From NCBI GenBank assembly GCA_052034865.1, contig JBPOIC010000049.1:1-20738 (forward strand): a DNA stretch of 20,738 nucleotides, written 5' to 3'. Position numbers and translations under genes: made by a program. This document shows, one piece after another, positions 6,687-14,460 of the stretch. The notes beneath the pieces were generated by a model. That model did not search any database, was not told where the DNA came from, and saw only the letters and a list, made by a program, of their open reading frames with translations. Each line of letters begins with the position of its first letter. Within the stretch, counting starts at the first letter, position 1. Source of the DNA: JBPOIC01 sp052034865. Its GTDB lineage: Bacteria > UBA10199 > JADFYH01.

Positions 6687-7295
6687 CTACACCGTCCCCG
6701 CAACACTTTTTCGTCCCCCCAATTTTTTCATCCAACTTGAAACATAGGTGAGATTTGCAGGAACCTGGATTTCATATTTCTGAAATCTTGAAACCCAGGG
6801 TGCGAATGCGATGTCGGCAAGAGAATAAGTGTCGGCCAGGTATTCGTGATTTTTCAAGGTGCGATCAGCAAGCTCTAAAAATTGCTGGATGAGATTTTTT
6901 GCCTGATCGAGTCTGGAGAGCTCAAAGATCTCTTTGGCCTGCTCGGCGACGGACGCACGATAAAGGGTAGAGAAGGATTGGCTGATCATCGTATCGATAC
7001 GACTCATCCATAAACGGGCGGTGGCACGCGCCTGATTGTCCTGGGGCATGAGCTCGGGAAAGGGATATTCTTCATTCAGATACTCATTGATCACCAGCGA
7101 TTCGGCAATCACCAGATCTTCATCCACCAAAACCGGTACCTTGCCCAAAGGATTGAGCCTGAGAAAGATTTCGGAATGCTGTTCATTATTGGCAAGATCG
7201 ACCTGGACGATTTCGTAATCGAGACCTTTCTCAGCAAGGACGATGCGTACGCGGTGGCAATAAGGACTTAAAGGATAATTATAGAGTCGAAGCAT
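6687..7295 (-). CDS. Glutathione S-transferase-fold protein (SspA-like)
   Basis: A 202-residue protein with the two-domain GST layout. Residues 1-78 form the thioredoxin-like domain: MLRLYNYPLSPYCHRVRIVL holds the N-terminal active-site region, NPLGKVPVLVD contains the cis-Pro, and IAESLVINEYL the Glu-Ser pair that binds the gamma-glutamyl group. Residues about 85-200 form the all-helical domain, with SLADIAFAPWVSRF carrying the conserved Asp-Ile-Ala turn. The start RVRIVLAEKGLDYEI resembles stringent starvation protein A, so a regulatory role is an alternative to glutathione-dependent detoxification; the sequence alone does not decide. It is the last gene of the minus-strand run, 104 bases after ctpA. 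The ATG at 7295 has a weak purine-rich ribosome site. Confidence 0.85.
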   Translation of the reverse strand: MLRLYNYPLSPYCHRVRIVLAEKGLDYEIVQVDLANNEQHSEIFLRLNPLGKVPVLVDEDLVIAESLVINEYLNEEYPFPELMPQDNQARATARLWMSRIDTMISQSFSTLYRASVAEQAKEIFELSRLDQAKNLIQQFLELADRTLKNHEYLADTYSLADIAFAPWVSRFQKYEIQVPANLTYVSSWMKKLGGRKSVAGTV

Positions 7296-7378
7296 GAGAG
7301 TCTCTTGGTTTGAATTTGAATCTGAGCGGGCTAGATGGATGTGTTAATTTTTTTGAAAAAGCGCATACCCCACATGTG

Positions 7379-7401
7379 AATTTTCTTGGTGAAAGAAAAT
7401 T
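7379..7401 (-). other. AT-rich stem-loop overlapping the ctpA stop codon
   Basis: AATTTTCTT (7379-7387) and AAGAAAATT (7393-7401) form a perfect 9-bp stem with a 5-base loop. The arm at 7393-7401 includes two bases of the ctpA stop. There is no T-run after it on the minus strand, so it is not a standard terminator. It resembles the hairpin at 949-974. Confidence 0.4.
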
Positions 7402-8617
7402 AACCGCGGAATTTTGACTGAAGATATTTTAAGGCAGCCTCTTTTTGGATATCATTGTTTGGAGCAATTTCCAGCTCGTCTTCTTTATCTCGTGGGGCGC
7501 TTTCCGGTTTGGATTTTTCGGAATTTTTCATTTTCACCACTTCATCCGGCGTAATCCCTTTGCCATCTATCTGACGTCCCTTGGGTGTAAAATAACGGGC
7601 GACGGTAATTTTCAAACCGGCGCTGTCTCCGAGATCCACCACGGTTTGGACCGAACCTTTCCCAAAGGTTTGAGTGCCGATGAGCCGCGCACGGCCATAA
7701 TCCTGCAGGGCACCTGCGACAATTTCAGAAGCCGAAGCCGAGCCATCATTAACCAAAACAGCAATCGGAATCTCGGCAAAAAGGCCCTTGCCACTGGCCT
7801 TTTTTTCTTCGGTTTGACGGCTTCTGCCCTGAATGGAAACGATCGTTCCTTCTTTGACAAAAAGATCGACGACCGCCACAGCCTGATCGAGAAGTCCGCC
7901 CGGATTGTTTCGAAGATCCAGAAGAACCCCTTTGAGCCCCCCTGAGGTCTGCTGCAGCTTGTTTAAGTTCTCAAGCAAATCACTCCCCGTGTTTTCCTGA
8001 AAATTCGTAATCCGAAAGTATCCGATCTGCCCGGGAAGAAGGGCCGCTTTAACACTCTTAATGTTGATCATCTCCCGCATGAGCGAATATTCATGCGGCA
8101 CTTTCCAACCTTCTCTAAAAACCGTAAGCCGAATCTTGCTATTGCGAAAACCACGCATGAGTTTGGTGGCATCGATGAGATTCATATTCTTGGTGACCTG
8201 ATCTCCGATTTTCAGAATTTTATCGCCCGGCTGAAGGCCGGCCCTCGAGGCAGGCGTGTCTTCGATGGCTGAAACAATCGTAATCACTCCCTCTTTTATA
8301 GTGACTTCAATCCCCACACCGCCGAATTTACCAACAGTGTCGACTTTCAGCTCATTGTAGATATCGGGAGTAAGGTAAACCGTGTGAGGATCCAGGGTTC
8401 CCAACATTCCTTTGATGGCGCCCTGAATTAAATTCTCTTCATTCACGGCGTCGACGTAATCATTTTCGACAAAATACAGAATTTTTGAGAACTGCTCGAG
8501 TGAATGATAGATTTTTTCGGTAAAGGCCTGAGCGACAGGAAGGGTGAGGACAAGGAAAGCCCCGATGACGAGTCCCACAAAGAAAAGGGAGAATCGCTTC
8601 ATAAAATTTTTTGGCAT
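7400..8617 (-). CDS. ctpA: C-terminal processing peptidase, S41 family (CtpA/Prc type)
   Basis: A 405-residue membrane-anchored serine protease of the periplasm that trims or degrades proteins from exposed hydrophobic C-termini. The N-terminus MPKNFMKRFSLFFVGL plus a hydrophobic run to about residue 30 is a signal sequence or anchor. Residues about 92-170 are a PDZ domain (FGGVGIEV, TPASRAGLQPGDKILKI), which recognises substrate C-termini. The S41 core carries LLDLRNNPGGLLDQAV, then NDGSASASEI with the likely nucleophile Ser295, and GTQTFGKGSVQ with the likely general-base Lys320, 25 residues on as in E. coli Prc. The tail is charged and may be disordered. It lies six bases after the transketolase C-terminal gene, with its AAGGAA ribosome site inside that gene's last codons, so the two are probably co-transcribed. 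An in-frame ATG at 8602 lacks a ribosome site. Confidence 0.94.
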   Translation of the reverse strand: MPKNFMKRFSLFFVGLVIGAFLVLTLPVAQAFTEKIYHSLEQFSKILYFVENDYVDAVNEENLIQGAIKGMLGTLDPHTVYLTPDIYNELKVDTVGKFGGVGIEVTIKEGVITIVSAIEDTPASRAGLQPGDKILKIGDQVTKNMNLIDATKLMRGFRNSKIRLTVFREGWKVPHEYSLMREMINIKSVKAALLPGQIGYFRITNFQENTGSDLLENLNKLQQTSGGLKGVLLDLRNNPGGLLDQAVAVVDLFVKEGTIVSIQGRSRQTEEKKASGKGLFAEIPIAVLVNDGSASASEIVAGALQDYGRARLIGTQTFGKGSVQTVVDLGDSAGLKITVARYFTPKGRQIDGKGITPDEVVKMKNSEKSKPESAPRDKEDELEIAPNNDIQKEAALKYLQSKFRG

Positions 8618-8623
8618 GTCCGG

Positions 8624-9565
8624 TTATTTCCTTTTTTCCAGGAGCGACTGCGCCTGACGGACAATGTCCGCCGGCATCAGTTGATAGTGTGCAAGCAGGG
8701 CCTCGGCAGAACCGGATTGGCCAAACTCATCTTGCACGCCCATACGCTTAAGAAGTGTGGGATGAACCTCGGATAAAAATTCCGAAACGGCCCCGCCCAA
8801 GCCCCCGAGTGTGGAGTGCTCCTCCAGGGTTAAAAGGACTTTTGTTTTTTTAGCCGTTTCCAAAATCGTTGCCTGATCTATGGGTTTGATCGTCGAGCAA
8901 TTGACCACTCGGGCTGATATCCCGTGCTGATCTAAAATTTTCGCTGCTTCCAGGGCATGCGAGACCATGATCCCACAGGCGATGAGTCCTACGTCTGTTC
9001 CTTCTCTAAGAACCTGAGATTTTCCAATTTCAAATTTCAGAGAAGAATCAAAAATGACGGGCACCTTTGCACGGGAGAGGCGGACATAAACCGGACCGGC
9101 ATGTTTGGCCGCTGCCGCGATCATCTGCTCGGTTTCGATGGCATCCGCCGGCACCAAAACCGTCATACCAGGAAGCACGCGCATGAGCGCGATATCCATC
9201 ACGGTTTGATGACTGGCACCATCTTCTCCAACCGTCAATCCGGCATGGGTGGCGCAGATTTTTACATTTAAGTGAGGATAGACGATCGATTGACGGATGA
9301 TTTCCCAGGCGCGACCGGTTGCAAAAACAGCAAAGGTAGAAGCAAAGGCAATCTTGCCACTCAAGGCAAAACCCGCAGCCGTTCCCATCAAATCTTGCTC
9401 GGCAACTCCGACATTAAAAAACCGCTCGGGAAATTTTTTCGCAAACACGGCGGTTTTGGTGGAACCGGAAAGATCGGCATCCAGCACGACGATATTCGGG
9501 TCTTCAGCACCCATTTCGGCAAGTTTTTTCCCGTAGGCATCGCGGGTGGCAATAGATTCGGGCAT
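8624..9565 (-). CDS. Transketolase, C-terminal subunit (split type)
   Basis: A 313-residue partner of the gene just upstream. Together the two make a transketolase that moves two-carbon ketol units between sugar phosphates in the non-oxidative pentose phosphate pathway, using thiamine diphosphate (TPP). This half holds the pyrimidine-binding and C-terminal domains: FFNVGVAEQDLMGTAAGFAL contains the conserved Glu (about residue 56) that activates the TPP aminopyrimidine ring, THAGLTVGEDGASHQ is the central block, and LTLEEHSTLGGLGGAVSE is the C-terminal domain signature. The ATG at 9565 begins the family-typical MPESIATRDAYG; an upstream in-frame start at 9598 would add 11 residues without homology. 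A relation to the C-terminal half of DXP synthase exists, but the paired N-subunit shows this is transketolase. Confidence 0.93.
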   Translation of the reverse strand: MPESIATRDAYGKKLAEMGAEDPNIVVLDADLSGSTKTAVFAKKFPERFFNVGVAEQDLMGTAAGFALSGKIAFASTFAVFATGRAWEIIRQSIVYPHLNVKICATHAGLTVGEDGASHQTVMDIALMRVLPGMTVLVPADAIETEQMIAAAAKHAGPVYVRLSRAKVPVIFDSSLKFEIGKSQVLREGTDVGLIACGIMVSHALEAAKILDQHGISARVVNCSTIKPIDQATILETAKKTKVLLTLEEHSTLGGLGGAVSEFLSEVHPTLLKRMGVQDEFGQSGSAEALLAHYQLMPADIVRQAQSLLEKRK

Positions 9566-9591
9566 TGTAAGATTCTTTCTTGATAGGCAGC

Positions 9592-9604
9592 CCGCCAAAG
9601 GCGG
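9592..9604. other. Small GC stem-loop between the two transketolase genes
   Basis: CCGCC, three A, then GGCGG form a perfect 5-bp stem in the 50-base gap between the transketolase N- and C-subunit genes. No T-run follows on the minus strand. It may tune relative expression of the two halves or be incidental. Confidence 0.25.
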
Positions 9605-9615
9605 ATTTTAAGCGC

Positions 9616-10440
9616 TTAGGTGGTTAATTCGCTCAAGGCAGTTTTCATCTCTTCATCGGTCGGCGTTACTCCATGATACTTGGGTTTGTTCTCAAAAATC
9701 GAGACCCCTTTGCCTAATAAGGTTTTGGCAATGATCATGGTTGGCTTTCCCTTTACCTTTTCGGCTTCATCAAGGGCATCGATCACCTGATCAACCTGAT
9801 TTCCATCGATAGAGATCGTGTGCCAGCGAAAGGCTCGCAGCTTGTCTTCAATCGGAGAAATATCTTTTACATCCTTGTTAAACCCATCGATTTGAATCCC
9901 ATTGTAATCAAGAAAACCACAGCGGTTATCGAGACGGTAATGGCCTGCGGTCATAGCCCCTTCCCAAAACATTCCTTCCTGCACTTCGCCATCAGAATGC
10001 ATGCTGTAAACACGATAATTTTTTTGATTGAGGCGTGCAGCGAGGGCAATCCCGTTGGCGATGGAGCACCCTTGCCCCAAAGAACCAGTGGACATTTCAA
10101 TTCCCCATTCGGGTTTGTATTTGGGATGACCCTGCAAGGAAGAACCAAGTTTTCTTAAATTCTGAAGTTCGGAGGAGGGAAAATAACCGGCACGGGCCAA
10201 GCAAACATAAAGGGCGGGTGCACAATGACCCGTCGCCAAAATAAATCGATCGCGATCTTCCCAAAGAGGATTTTTGGCATCGTGGCGCATTTTGTAAAAA
10301 TAGAGCCCGACCATCATCTCCATCATCCCCAGAGGACCGCCGGTGTGGCCGGAACCTGCACGATGAAGCATTTGAAGGGTATCGACACGCAACTGTCGCG
10401 TGATCTCTTTAAGTTCCTGAATTTTTTCTGAACGAGTCAT
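9616..10440 (-). CDS. Transketolase, N-terminal subunit (split type)
   Basis: A 274-residue subunit that binds the TPP diphosphate and metal. GSGHTGGPLGMMEMM (about 29-43) and ATGHCAPALYV (about 69-79) are transketolase blocks with conserved histidines. GHPKYKPEWGIEMSTGSLGQG is the next block. The TPP-binding motif begins SDGEVQEG (149-156) in place of the usual GDG and ends at YNG (179-181). The C-terminal part has TLLGKGVSIFENKPKYHG, as in the family. Length matches the split form rather than the roughly 660-residue single chain. It lies 50 bases upstream of the C-terminal subunit gene, the standard arrangement. No clear ribosome site precedes the ATG at 10440. Upstream lie 226 gene-free bases after the DUF255 gene, with that gene's terminator and a candidate promoter. 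Confidence 0.94.
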   Translation of the reverse strand: MTRSEKIQELKEITRQLRVDTLQMLHRAGSGHTGGPLGMMEMMVGLYFYKMRHDAKNPLWEDRDRFILATGHCAPALYVCLARAGYFPSSELQNLRKLGSSLQGHPKYKPEWGIEMSTGSLGQGCSIANGIALAARLNQKNYRVYSMHSDGEVQEGMFWEGAMTAGHYRLDNRCGFLDYNGIQIDGFNKDVKDISPIEDKLRAFRWHTISIDGNQVDQVIDALDEAEKVKGKPTMIIAKTLLGKGVSIFENKPKYHGVTPTDEEMKTALSELTT

Positions 10441-10519
10441 GAATTTTTATGCGATTTAATGAAGGAAATGTAAGAGGCGACCTCGCGGCTTCATCTTACA
10501 CAGTATTAAGGAGGGGTTA

Positions 10520-10547
10520 GAAGTAGCAGATTGAAGGGGTTTGTCAA
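10520..10547 (-). promoter_or_regulatory. Candidate promoter for the transketolase-ctpA run
   Basis: On the minus strand a perfect TTGACA (complement of 10542-10547) is followed after 16 bases by TACTTC (complement of 10520-10525), a weak -10 match. It lies 80 bases upstream of the transketolase N-subunit start, after the DUF255 terminator. A TGTAAGA / TCTTACA inverted repeat (10469-10475, 10494-10500) lies in the would-be leader. Confidence 0.3.
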
Positions 10548-10644
10548 ATTGAATTCAGCCCCATCCTGGATCATTCTACCTTCTGAGCCTGGGATTGAAT
10601 GTAGAGACCTATGGCATGATTGAACGAAACATCCCGTAGTCGAC

Positions 10645-10670
10645 AAAAATGAATCGTATGGGAGATTCAT
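10645..10670 (-). terminator. Intrinsic terminator overlapping the end of the DUF255 gene
   Basis: On the minus strand a perfect 7-bp stem (ATGAATC / GATTCAT, arms at 10664-10670 and 10649-10655, 8-base loop) includes the stop codon of the DUF255 gene and is followed by a short T-run (complement of 10645-10649). The stem is AT-rich, so strength is moderate. Confidence 0.5.
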
Positions 10671-12676
10671 CCGCCTTTCAGAAGAAGATCCAAACTTTCG
10701 CTGGCCTTGGAAGAGGGAGGAAGACAGCGCTGCTCTCGGCAGAGATAAATACTGCCAGAGCCTTCGGAGACTATTTTTCCGCGCAAAAGCTCCGGAAAAT
10801 CTGTGGGAACCTCGCTGAGTGCCACGGCTTTGGAAGGATGAAAACTTGTGCGAAGTCCTTCCAGAAAATCTTCAAAGATCGGGTTGGTCTTTTTACCTAT
10901 GAGGGCAATTTCGGAGGGAGAGTCAGAATAAAAGTCATAGGCCAGAATCAACTGACTACTGGCCTGTGGATAATTTTTCATCAACTTTGAAAAAACATCA
11001 AAAATCCTGATCGTATAAGCTCTAAAATTTTCTAAAGGAGAAAATAGGTGCAAGCGCATCAAGTTCAGCGCACTAACTCCGTTTCCATTGGGCAATGCGC
11101 TATCCATTCCTTCTTTGCTTCGCACAAGCAAACTGGGATCTTTTCCATCCGTAAAGAAAAACCCGCCCTGATCTGAATCCCAAAAAGATTCGATTTGCTG
11201 ATGCTGAAGCTGAATTGCCCAGCGCAGGATCGCGGGGTCAAAGTCTGATTCATACAGATCGATCAATCCCTGAATCAAAAAGGCAAAATCATCCAGACAG
11301 GCAGCAAACCGCGATTCTCCTTCACGGTAGCGCGCCTGAAGTTTTTTCCCGGAATAGAGAGCGGATTTTAGAAAATGGGCCGTTTTTCTTGCAGATTCCA
11401 GGTAGCGTTCCTCGGCCAAGGCCTGATAACCCAAGGCCATTGCCGAAAGCATGAGCCCATTCCAGGCGGTGAGGATCTTGTCATCCTTGTGAGGTGGGAT
11501 TCGACTTTTTCGAGCGCGCAAGAGTTTTTCATGAGCACTGATCAGCAGAGGATTTTGCTTATCATCCCAAGTGTGATCTGGCGTTAAGAAAAGGATGTTG
11601 GTTCCATTCTCAAAATTTCCAGCCGAGCTTGGGCCGTAAGTTCGAATAAAAATTCGAGCCTCTTCTGCGGTGAGAAGATTTTGAATTTCATCGAGCTTCC
11701 AGACGCAAAATTTTCCTTCAACGCCTTCGCTGTCTGCATCTTCAGCACTGTAATAGCCACCCTCCGGATGACTCATTTCGTCCAAGACATAATCCAGAAT
11801 TTCTTTGGCCACACTTTTATAGAAGAGTTGATGAGTCAGCTGATAGGCCTCCAGATAGGTTTTTACAAGCAGGGCATTATCGTAGAGCATCTTTTCAAAA
11901 TGAGGCACCAGCCAGCGCTCATCGGTAGAATAGCGTGCAAACCCGCCACTTAAGTGATCGTAAATCCCGCCCCGCGCCATCTGATGCAGGGTCAACTCGA
12001 CCATCTTTAAGGCCTCAGGATTTTGTTCTCTTCGGTAAATGCGTAAAAGGGTCGATAACTGAGTCGCCTGAGGAAATTTGGGGGCCTGACCAAAGCCGCC
12101 CCAACGCACATCAAAATTCATTTTGGAAAAATCAAAAAATCGCTCAAAGACCGATTTGTCGAGTGGAACGCCTTCAGGTGTGAAATTTTTCTGTGACTTG
12201 AGATGGGAAAGGAGTGATGCCCCAGCCTCTTCGATTTTCTCAGGCTCTTTACGCCAGAGCCTGGCCAGTTTTTTTAAGATCTCTTTAAAATGAGCCCTTG
12301 GCCAATAAGTCCCTCCAAAGAAGGGCTTTAAATCAGGAGTCAAAAACATACTGAGAGGCCACCCTCCCCTCTGACCCATCGCATGCAAGGCGCTCATGTA
12401 AAGGTCGTCCACATCCGGTCTTTCTTCCCTATCGACTTTAATATTGATGAAAAGCGAATTCATCAGAGTAGCCACTTCTTCTAACTCAAACGAATCCTTC
12501 TCCATCACATGGCACCAGTGACAGGTCGAATAACCAATACTTAGAAAGATGGGCTTTCTCTCCCGCTTCGCCGCCTCAAAAGCGTCAGATCCCCAGGCAT
12601 ACCAATGCACAGGGTTGTGCTGATGCTGCAAAAGATAAGGAGATTTTTCGTGAATGAGACGATTATAGCTGGCCAT
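10667..12676 (-). CDS. DUF255 thioredoxin-domain protein (YyaL / SPATA20 family)
   Basis: A 669-residue protein of a widespread but poorly understood family. The N-terminal 160 residues are a thioredoxin-like domain with the family's highly conserved opening: NRLIHEKSPYLLQHQHNPVHW, then GYSTCHWCHVM with a C-x-x-C pair at 52 and 55, FINIKVDREERPDVD, and GGWPLSMFLTPDLKPFFGGTYWP. The remaining 500 residues show alpha/alpha-toroid features like those of the N-acylglucosamine 2-epimerase/cellobiose epimerase superfamily: GGIYDHLSGGFARYSTD, VPHFEKMLYDNA, GGYYSAEDADSEG, and DDKILTAWNGLM. The biochemical role in bacteria is unsettled, so I give none. The ATG at 12676 has GGTGA nearby. It is divergent from the pyr operon and shares its upstream region (about 120 bases to the pyr -35 box). 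A terminator overlaps its stop. Confidence 0.93.
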   Translation of the reverse strand: MASYNRLIHEKSPYLLQHQHNPVHWYAWGSDAFEAAKRERKPIFLSIGYSTCHWCHVMEKDSFELEEVATLMNSLFINIKVDREERPDVDDLYMSALHAMGQRGGWPLSMFLTPDLKPFFGGTYWPRAHFKEILKKLARLWRKEPEKIEEAGASLLSHLKSQKNFTPEGVPLDKSVFERFFDFSKMNFDVRWGGFGQAPKFPQATQLSTLLRIYRREQNPEALKMVELTLHQMARGGIYDHLSGGFARYSTDERWLVPHFEKMLYDNALLVKTYLEAYQLTHQLFYKSVAKEILDYVLDEMSHPEGGYYSAEDADSEGVEGKFCVWKLDEIQNLLTAEEARIFIRTYGPSSAGNFENGTNILFLTPDHTWDDKQNPLLISAHEKLLRARKSRIPPHKDDKILTAWNGLMLSAMALGYQALAEERYLESARKTAHFLKSALYSGKKLQARYREGESRFAACLDDFAFLIQGLIDLYESDFDPAILRWAIQLQHQQIESFWDSDQGGFFFTDGKDPSLLVRSKEGMDSALPNGNGVSALNLMRLHLFSPLENFRAYTIRIFDVFSKLMKNYPQASSQLILAYDFYSDSPSEIALIGKKTNPIFEDFLEGLRTSFHPSKAVALSEVPTDFPELLRGKIVSEGSGSIYLCREQRCLPPSSKASESLDLLLKGG

Positions 12677-12794
12677 GCATCACCAGTAGGGTGGACAGGA
12701 GGGGATGTCAATTTAGGGTAAGAAAGAATGAGGATTTGAAAATAGCAAAACACGAAACACATATACCCTTCCAAATCTCTTTTCGAATTTCCCT

Positions 12795-12824
12795 TTGACA
12801 CTTTTTTAACCCCTACGCTATACG
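12795..12824 (+). promoter_or_regulatory. Promoter of the pyrimidine operon
   Basis: A perfect -35 box TTGACA (12795-12800) and TATACG (12819-12824) are separated by 18 bases. Transcription would begin near 12831, giving a leader of about 104 bases before pyrR. No other strong candidate lies between the divergent DUF255 gene and pyrR. Confidence 0.55.
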
Positions 12825-12863
12825 GTCGCGAATTTATCACCCGACATTCTTGAAAAGACCCTT

Positions 12864-12893
12864 ATGTTTCTCAACCCCACGATCAGAAATTGA
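12864..12893 (+). CDS. Possible 9-codon leader peptide of the pyr operon
   Basis: ATG at 12864 reads MFLNPTIRN and stops at TGA 12891-12893, four bases before the foot of the terminator hairpin. A ribosome at this stop would cover the first arm of the hairpin, which suits translation-coupled attenuation as in E. coli pyrBI. There is only a weak purine stretch (GAAAAG) as ribosome site, and an ORF this short can arise by chance. Confidence 0.28.
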   Translation: MFLNPTIRN

Positions 12894-12897
12894 ACCA

Positions 12898-12924
12898 AGG
12901 CCCGCCTCAGGCGGGCTTTTTTTT
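12898..12924 (+). terminator. Intrinsic terminator in the pyr leader (putative attenuator)
   Basis: GCCCGCC (12900-12906) and GGCGGGC (12910-12916) form a perfect 7-bp GC stem with a three-base loop, followed by eight T (12917-12924); flanking A/G bases can extend the stem against the T-run. The neighbour upstream is divergent, so the only transcript it can stop is the pyr operon's own. It ends 10 bases before the pyrR ATG. Confidence 0.8.
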
Positions 12925-12934
12925 GTGCACTCTC

Positions 12935-13468
12935 ATGAAGATTTTACTCAATAAAAAGCAGATGGAAGACACGATCGGAAAGATTTCCGAAGAGCTTTTA
13001 CAGCATCATCCCTCCCTTAAAAACCTTGTGCTCATTGGGATTCAAACCCGCGGGGTTGAGCTCGCCTTCCGCCTACAGGATCTTCTTTTTCAAAAAACAT
13101 CCCTAAAACTTCCCCTGGGAATTCTCGATATCAATCTCTACCGCGATGATTTTTCGATGGCGGGGGCTGTCCCTGTAGTAAAAAAAACGACGATCCCCTT
13201 TTCGATCGAGAACACAAGGGTTTTATTGGTGGATGATGTGCTCTACACGGGTCGGACCATTCGGGCGGCCCTGAACGCTCTGCACGATCTGGGTCGACCT
13301 CAATCGATTGAGCTTGCGGTTTTGATCGATCGAGGAGGTCGTGAGCTTCCCATCGCAGCGAACTATATTGGGTGGAAGTATTTTGCCCAGCCGAATGAAA
13401 ACATTCAGGTCTGTTTTGAAAAAACCGATGAAGTGGATCAGGTCATCATTCAAAATCCAAACTCTTAA
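12935..13468 (+). CDS. pyrR: Bifunctional pyr operon regulator / uracil phosphoribosyltransferase
   Basis: A 177-residue phosphoribosyltransferase-fold protein. In characterised bacteria PyrR binds pyr mRNA leaders in a UMP-dependent way to promote attenuation, and converts uracil plus PRPP to UMP. LGILDINLYRDDFS is the PyrR-specific block, and VLLVDDVLYTGRTIRAAL (about 96-113) is the PRPP-binding motif. LAVLIDRGGRELPI and KYFAQPNENIQV also match the family. The ATG at 12935 is chosen; an in-frame TTG at 12890 would run translation through the terminator hairpin and adds no homology. No Shine-Dalgarno sequence precedes 12935. As first gene of pyrR-pyrB-pyrC-carA-carB, preceded by a terminator, it probably regulates the operon, but I could not find the Bacillus-type PyrR RNA-binding loop in the leader. 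Confidence 0.93.
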   Translation: MKILLNKKQMEDTIGKISEELLQHHPSLKNLVLIGIQTRGVELAFRLQDLLFQKTSLKLPLGILDINLYRDDFSMAGAVPVVKKTTIPFSIENTRVLLVDDVLYTGRTIRAALNALHDLGRPQSIELAVLIDRGGRELPIAANYIGWKYFAQPNENIQVCFEKTDEVDQVIIQNPNS

Positions 13469-13495
13469 AAGAGAAGCTTCGTCTCGAATTTACTT

Positions 13496-14428
13496 ATGAG
13501 CTTTCAACGCAAACATCTTTTGTCCACCAAAGATCTTGAGATTTCTGAAATCGAAGAAATCTTAAAGACCGCTGCCTCTTTTCGCGATGTGCTTGCGCGC
13601 GATATTAAAAAAGTTCCCACCCTGCGCGGAAAAACGGTCATCAATTTATTTTTTGAAGATTCCACACGCACGCGCACGTCTTTTGAGATTGCCGGCAAAA
13701 GACTTTCAGCGGATGTGATCAATATTTCCAAAAGCGGCTCTTCGGTGAGCAAGGGAGAAACCCTGCTCGATACCGCCAAAACCTTAGAGGCGATGGATCC
13801 GGAAGTCCTGGTGGTTCGCTCCAGACAAAGTGGTTTTCCAGAAAGGATTTCCCGTCACTTGCGCTGCTCGGTGATTAACGCTGGCGATGGAGCGCATGAG
13901 CACCCCACCCAGGCCCTGCTCGATCTGGCGACGATTTTAGAAAGGCGCCAGTCTGTCAAAGGCATGCAAATTGCCATCCTAGGTGATATCACCCATTCCC
14001 GCGTCGCCCGCTCCAACATTTATCTGCTTAAAAAAATGGGCGCTCACATCCGTCTCGTAGGTCCTTCTTCTTTGATGCCGTCCGGTATTGATCAGCTGGG
14101 TGTTGAAATCAGCCTGGATCTGATGGAAGGGATTCGCGATGCTGATGCAATCATGATTTTGCGTATTCAACGCGAGCGGCTTGAGATTCCAGCGTTTCCT
14201 TCTTACCGCGAATATTCGCGGTTTTACGGAATCGATCGAAGCAAATTGGCGGAATGTAAAAAAGATCTCCTCATTTTACACCCGGGCCCCGTCAACCGGG
14301 GAATTGAGCTTTCACCTGATGTGGCCGATAGCAGTCACTCGGTCATCCTGGATCAAGTAACCTATGGGGTCGCCATTCGAATGGCCCTGCTTTATTTACT
14401 CGCCGGGAGCGCTTCGGATGAAGTTTGA
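13496..14428 (+). CDS. pyrB: Aspartate carbamoyltransferase, catalytic chain
   Basis: Catalyses carbamoyl phosphate plus aspartate to N-carbamoylaspartate, the committed step of pyrimidine synthesis. At 310 residues it is full length. FFEDSTRTRTSFE (carbamoyl-phosphate loop, STRTRTSFE at 56-64), SSVSKGETLLDT (the 80s loop), GDGAHEHPTQALLD (HPTQALLD at 136-143) and LHPGPVNRG (261-269, aspartate side) are all present and intact. No pyrI regulatory chain is nearby, so it is probably an unregulated trimer or works with PyrC (inference). It starts 27 bases after pyrR at an ATG without an obvious ribosome site, which suggests translational coupling. PyrC begins 32 bases after its stop. Confidence 0.97.
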   Translation: MSFQRKHLLSTKDLEISEIEEILKTAASFRDVLARDIKKVPTLRGKTVINLFFEDSTRTRTSFEIAGKRLSADVINISKSGSSVSKGETLLDTAKTLEAMDPEVLVVRSRQSGFPERISRHLRCSVINAGDGAHEHPTQALLDLATILERRQSVKGMQIAILGDITHSRVARSNIYLLKKMGAHIRLVGPSSLMPSGIDQLGVEISLDLMEGIRDADAIMILRIQRERLEIPAFPSYREYSRFYGIDRSKLAECKKDLLILHPGPVNRGIELSPDVADSSHSVILDQVTYGVAIRMALLYLLAGSASDEV

Positions 14429-14460
14429 GCCCGATTCAAATTATAACGATTAAAATATCT

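Noticed and set aside
9592..12916. The CCGCC/GGCGG hairpins at 9592-9604 and 12900-12916 as copies of one dispersed repeat
   Set aside because: Only the short stem is shared; loops and flanks differ, and one is a clear terminator. Such short GC palindromes arise by chance.
12825..12935. Bacillus-type PyrR RNA-binding loop in the pyr leader
   Set aside because: I found no match to the conserved loop sequence and no antiterminator complementary to the hairpin arms. The attenuator call rests on the terminator and its position only.
12890..12935. Longer PyrR starting at TTG 12890
   Set aside because: It would translate through the terminator hairpin and T-run, adds 15 residues without family similarity, and has no ribosome site.
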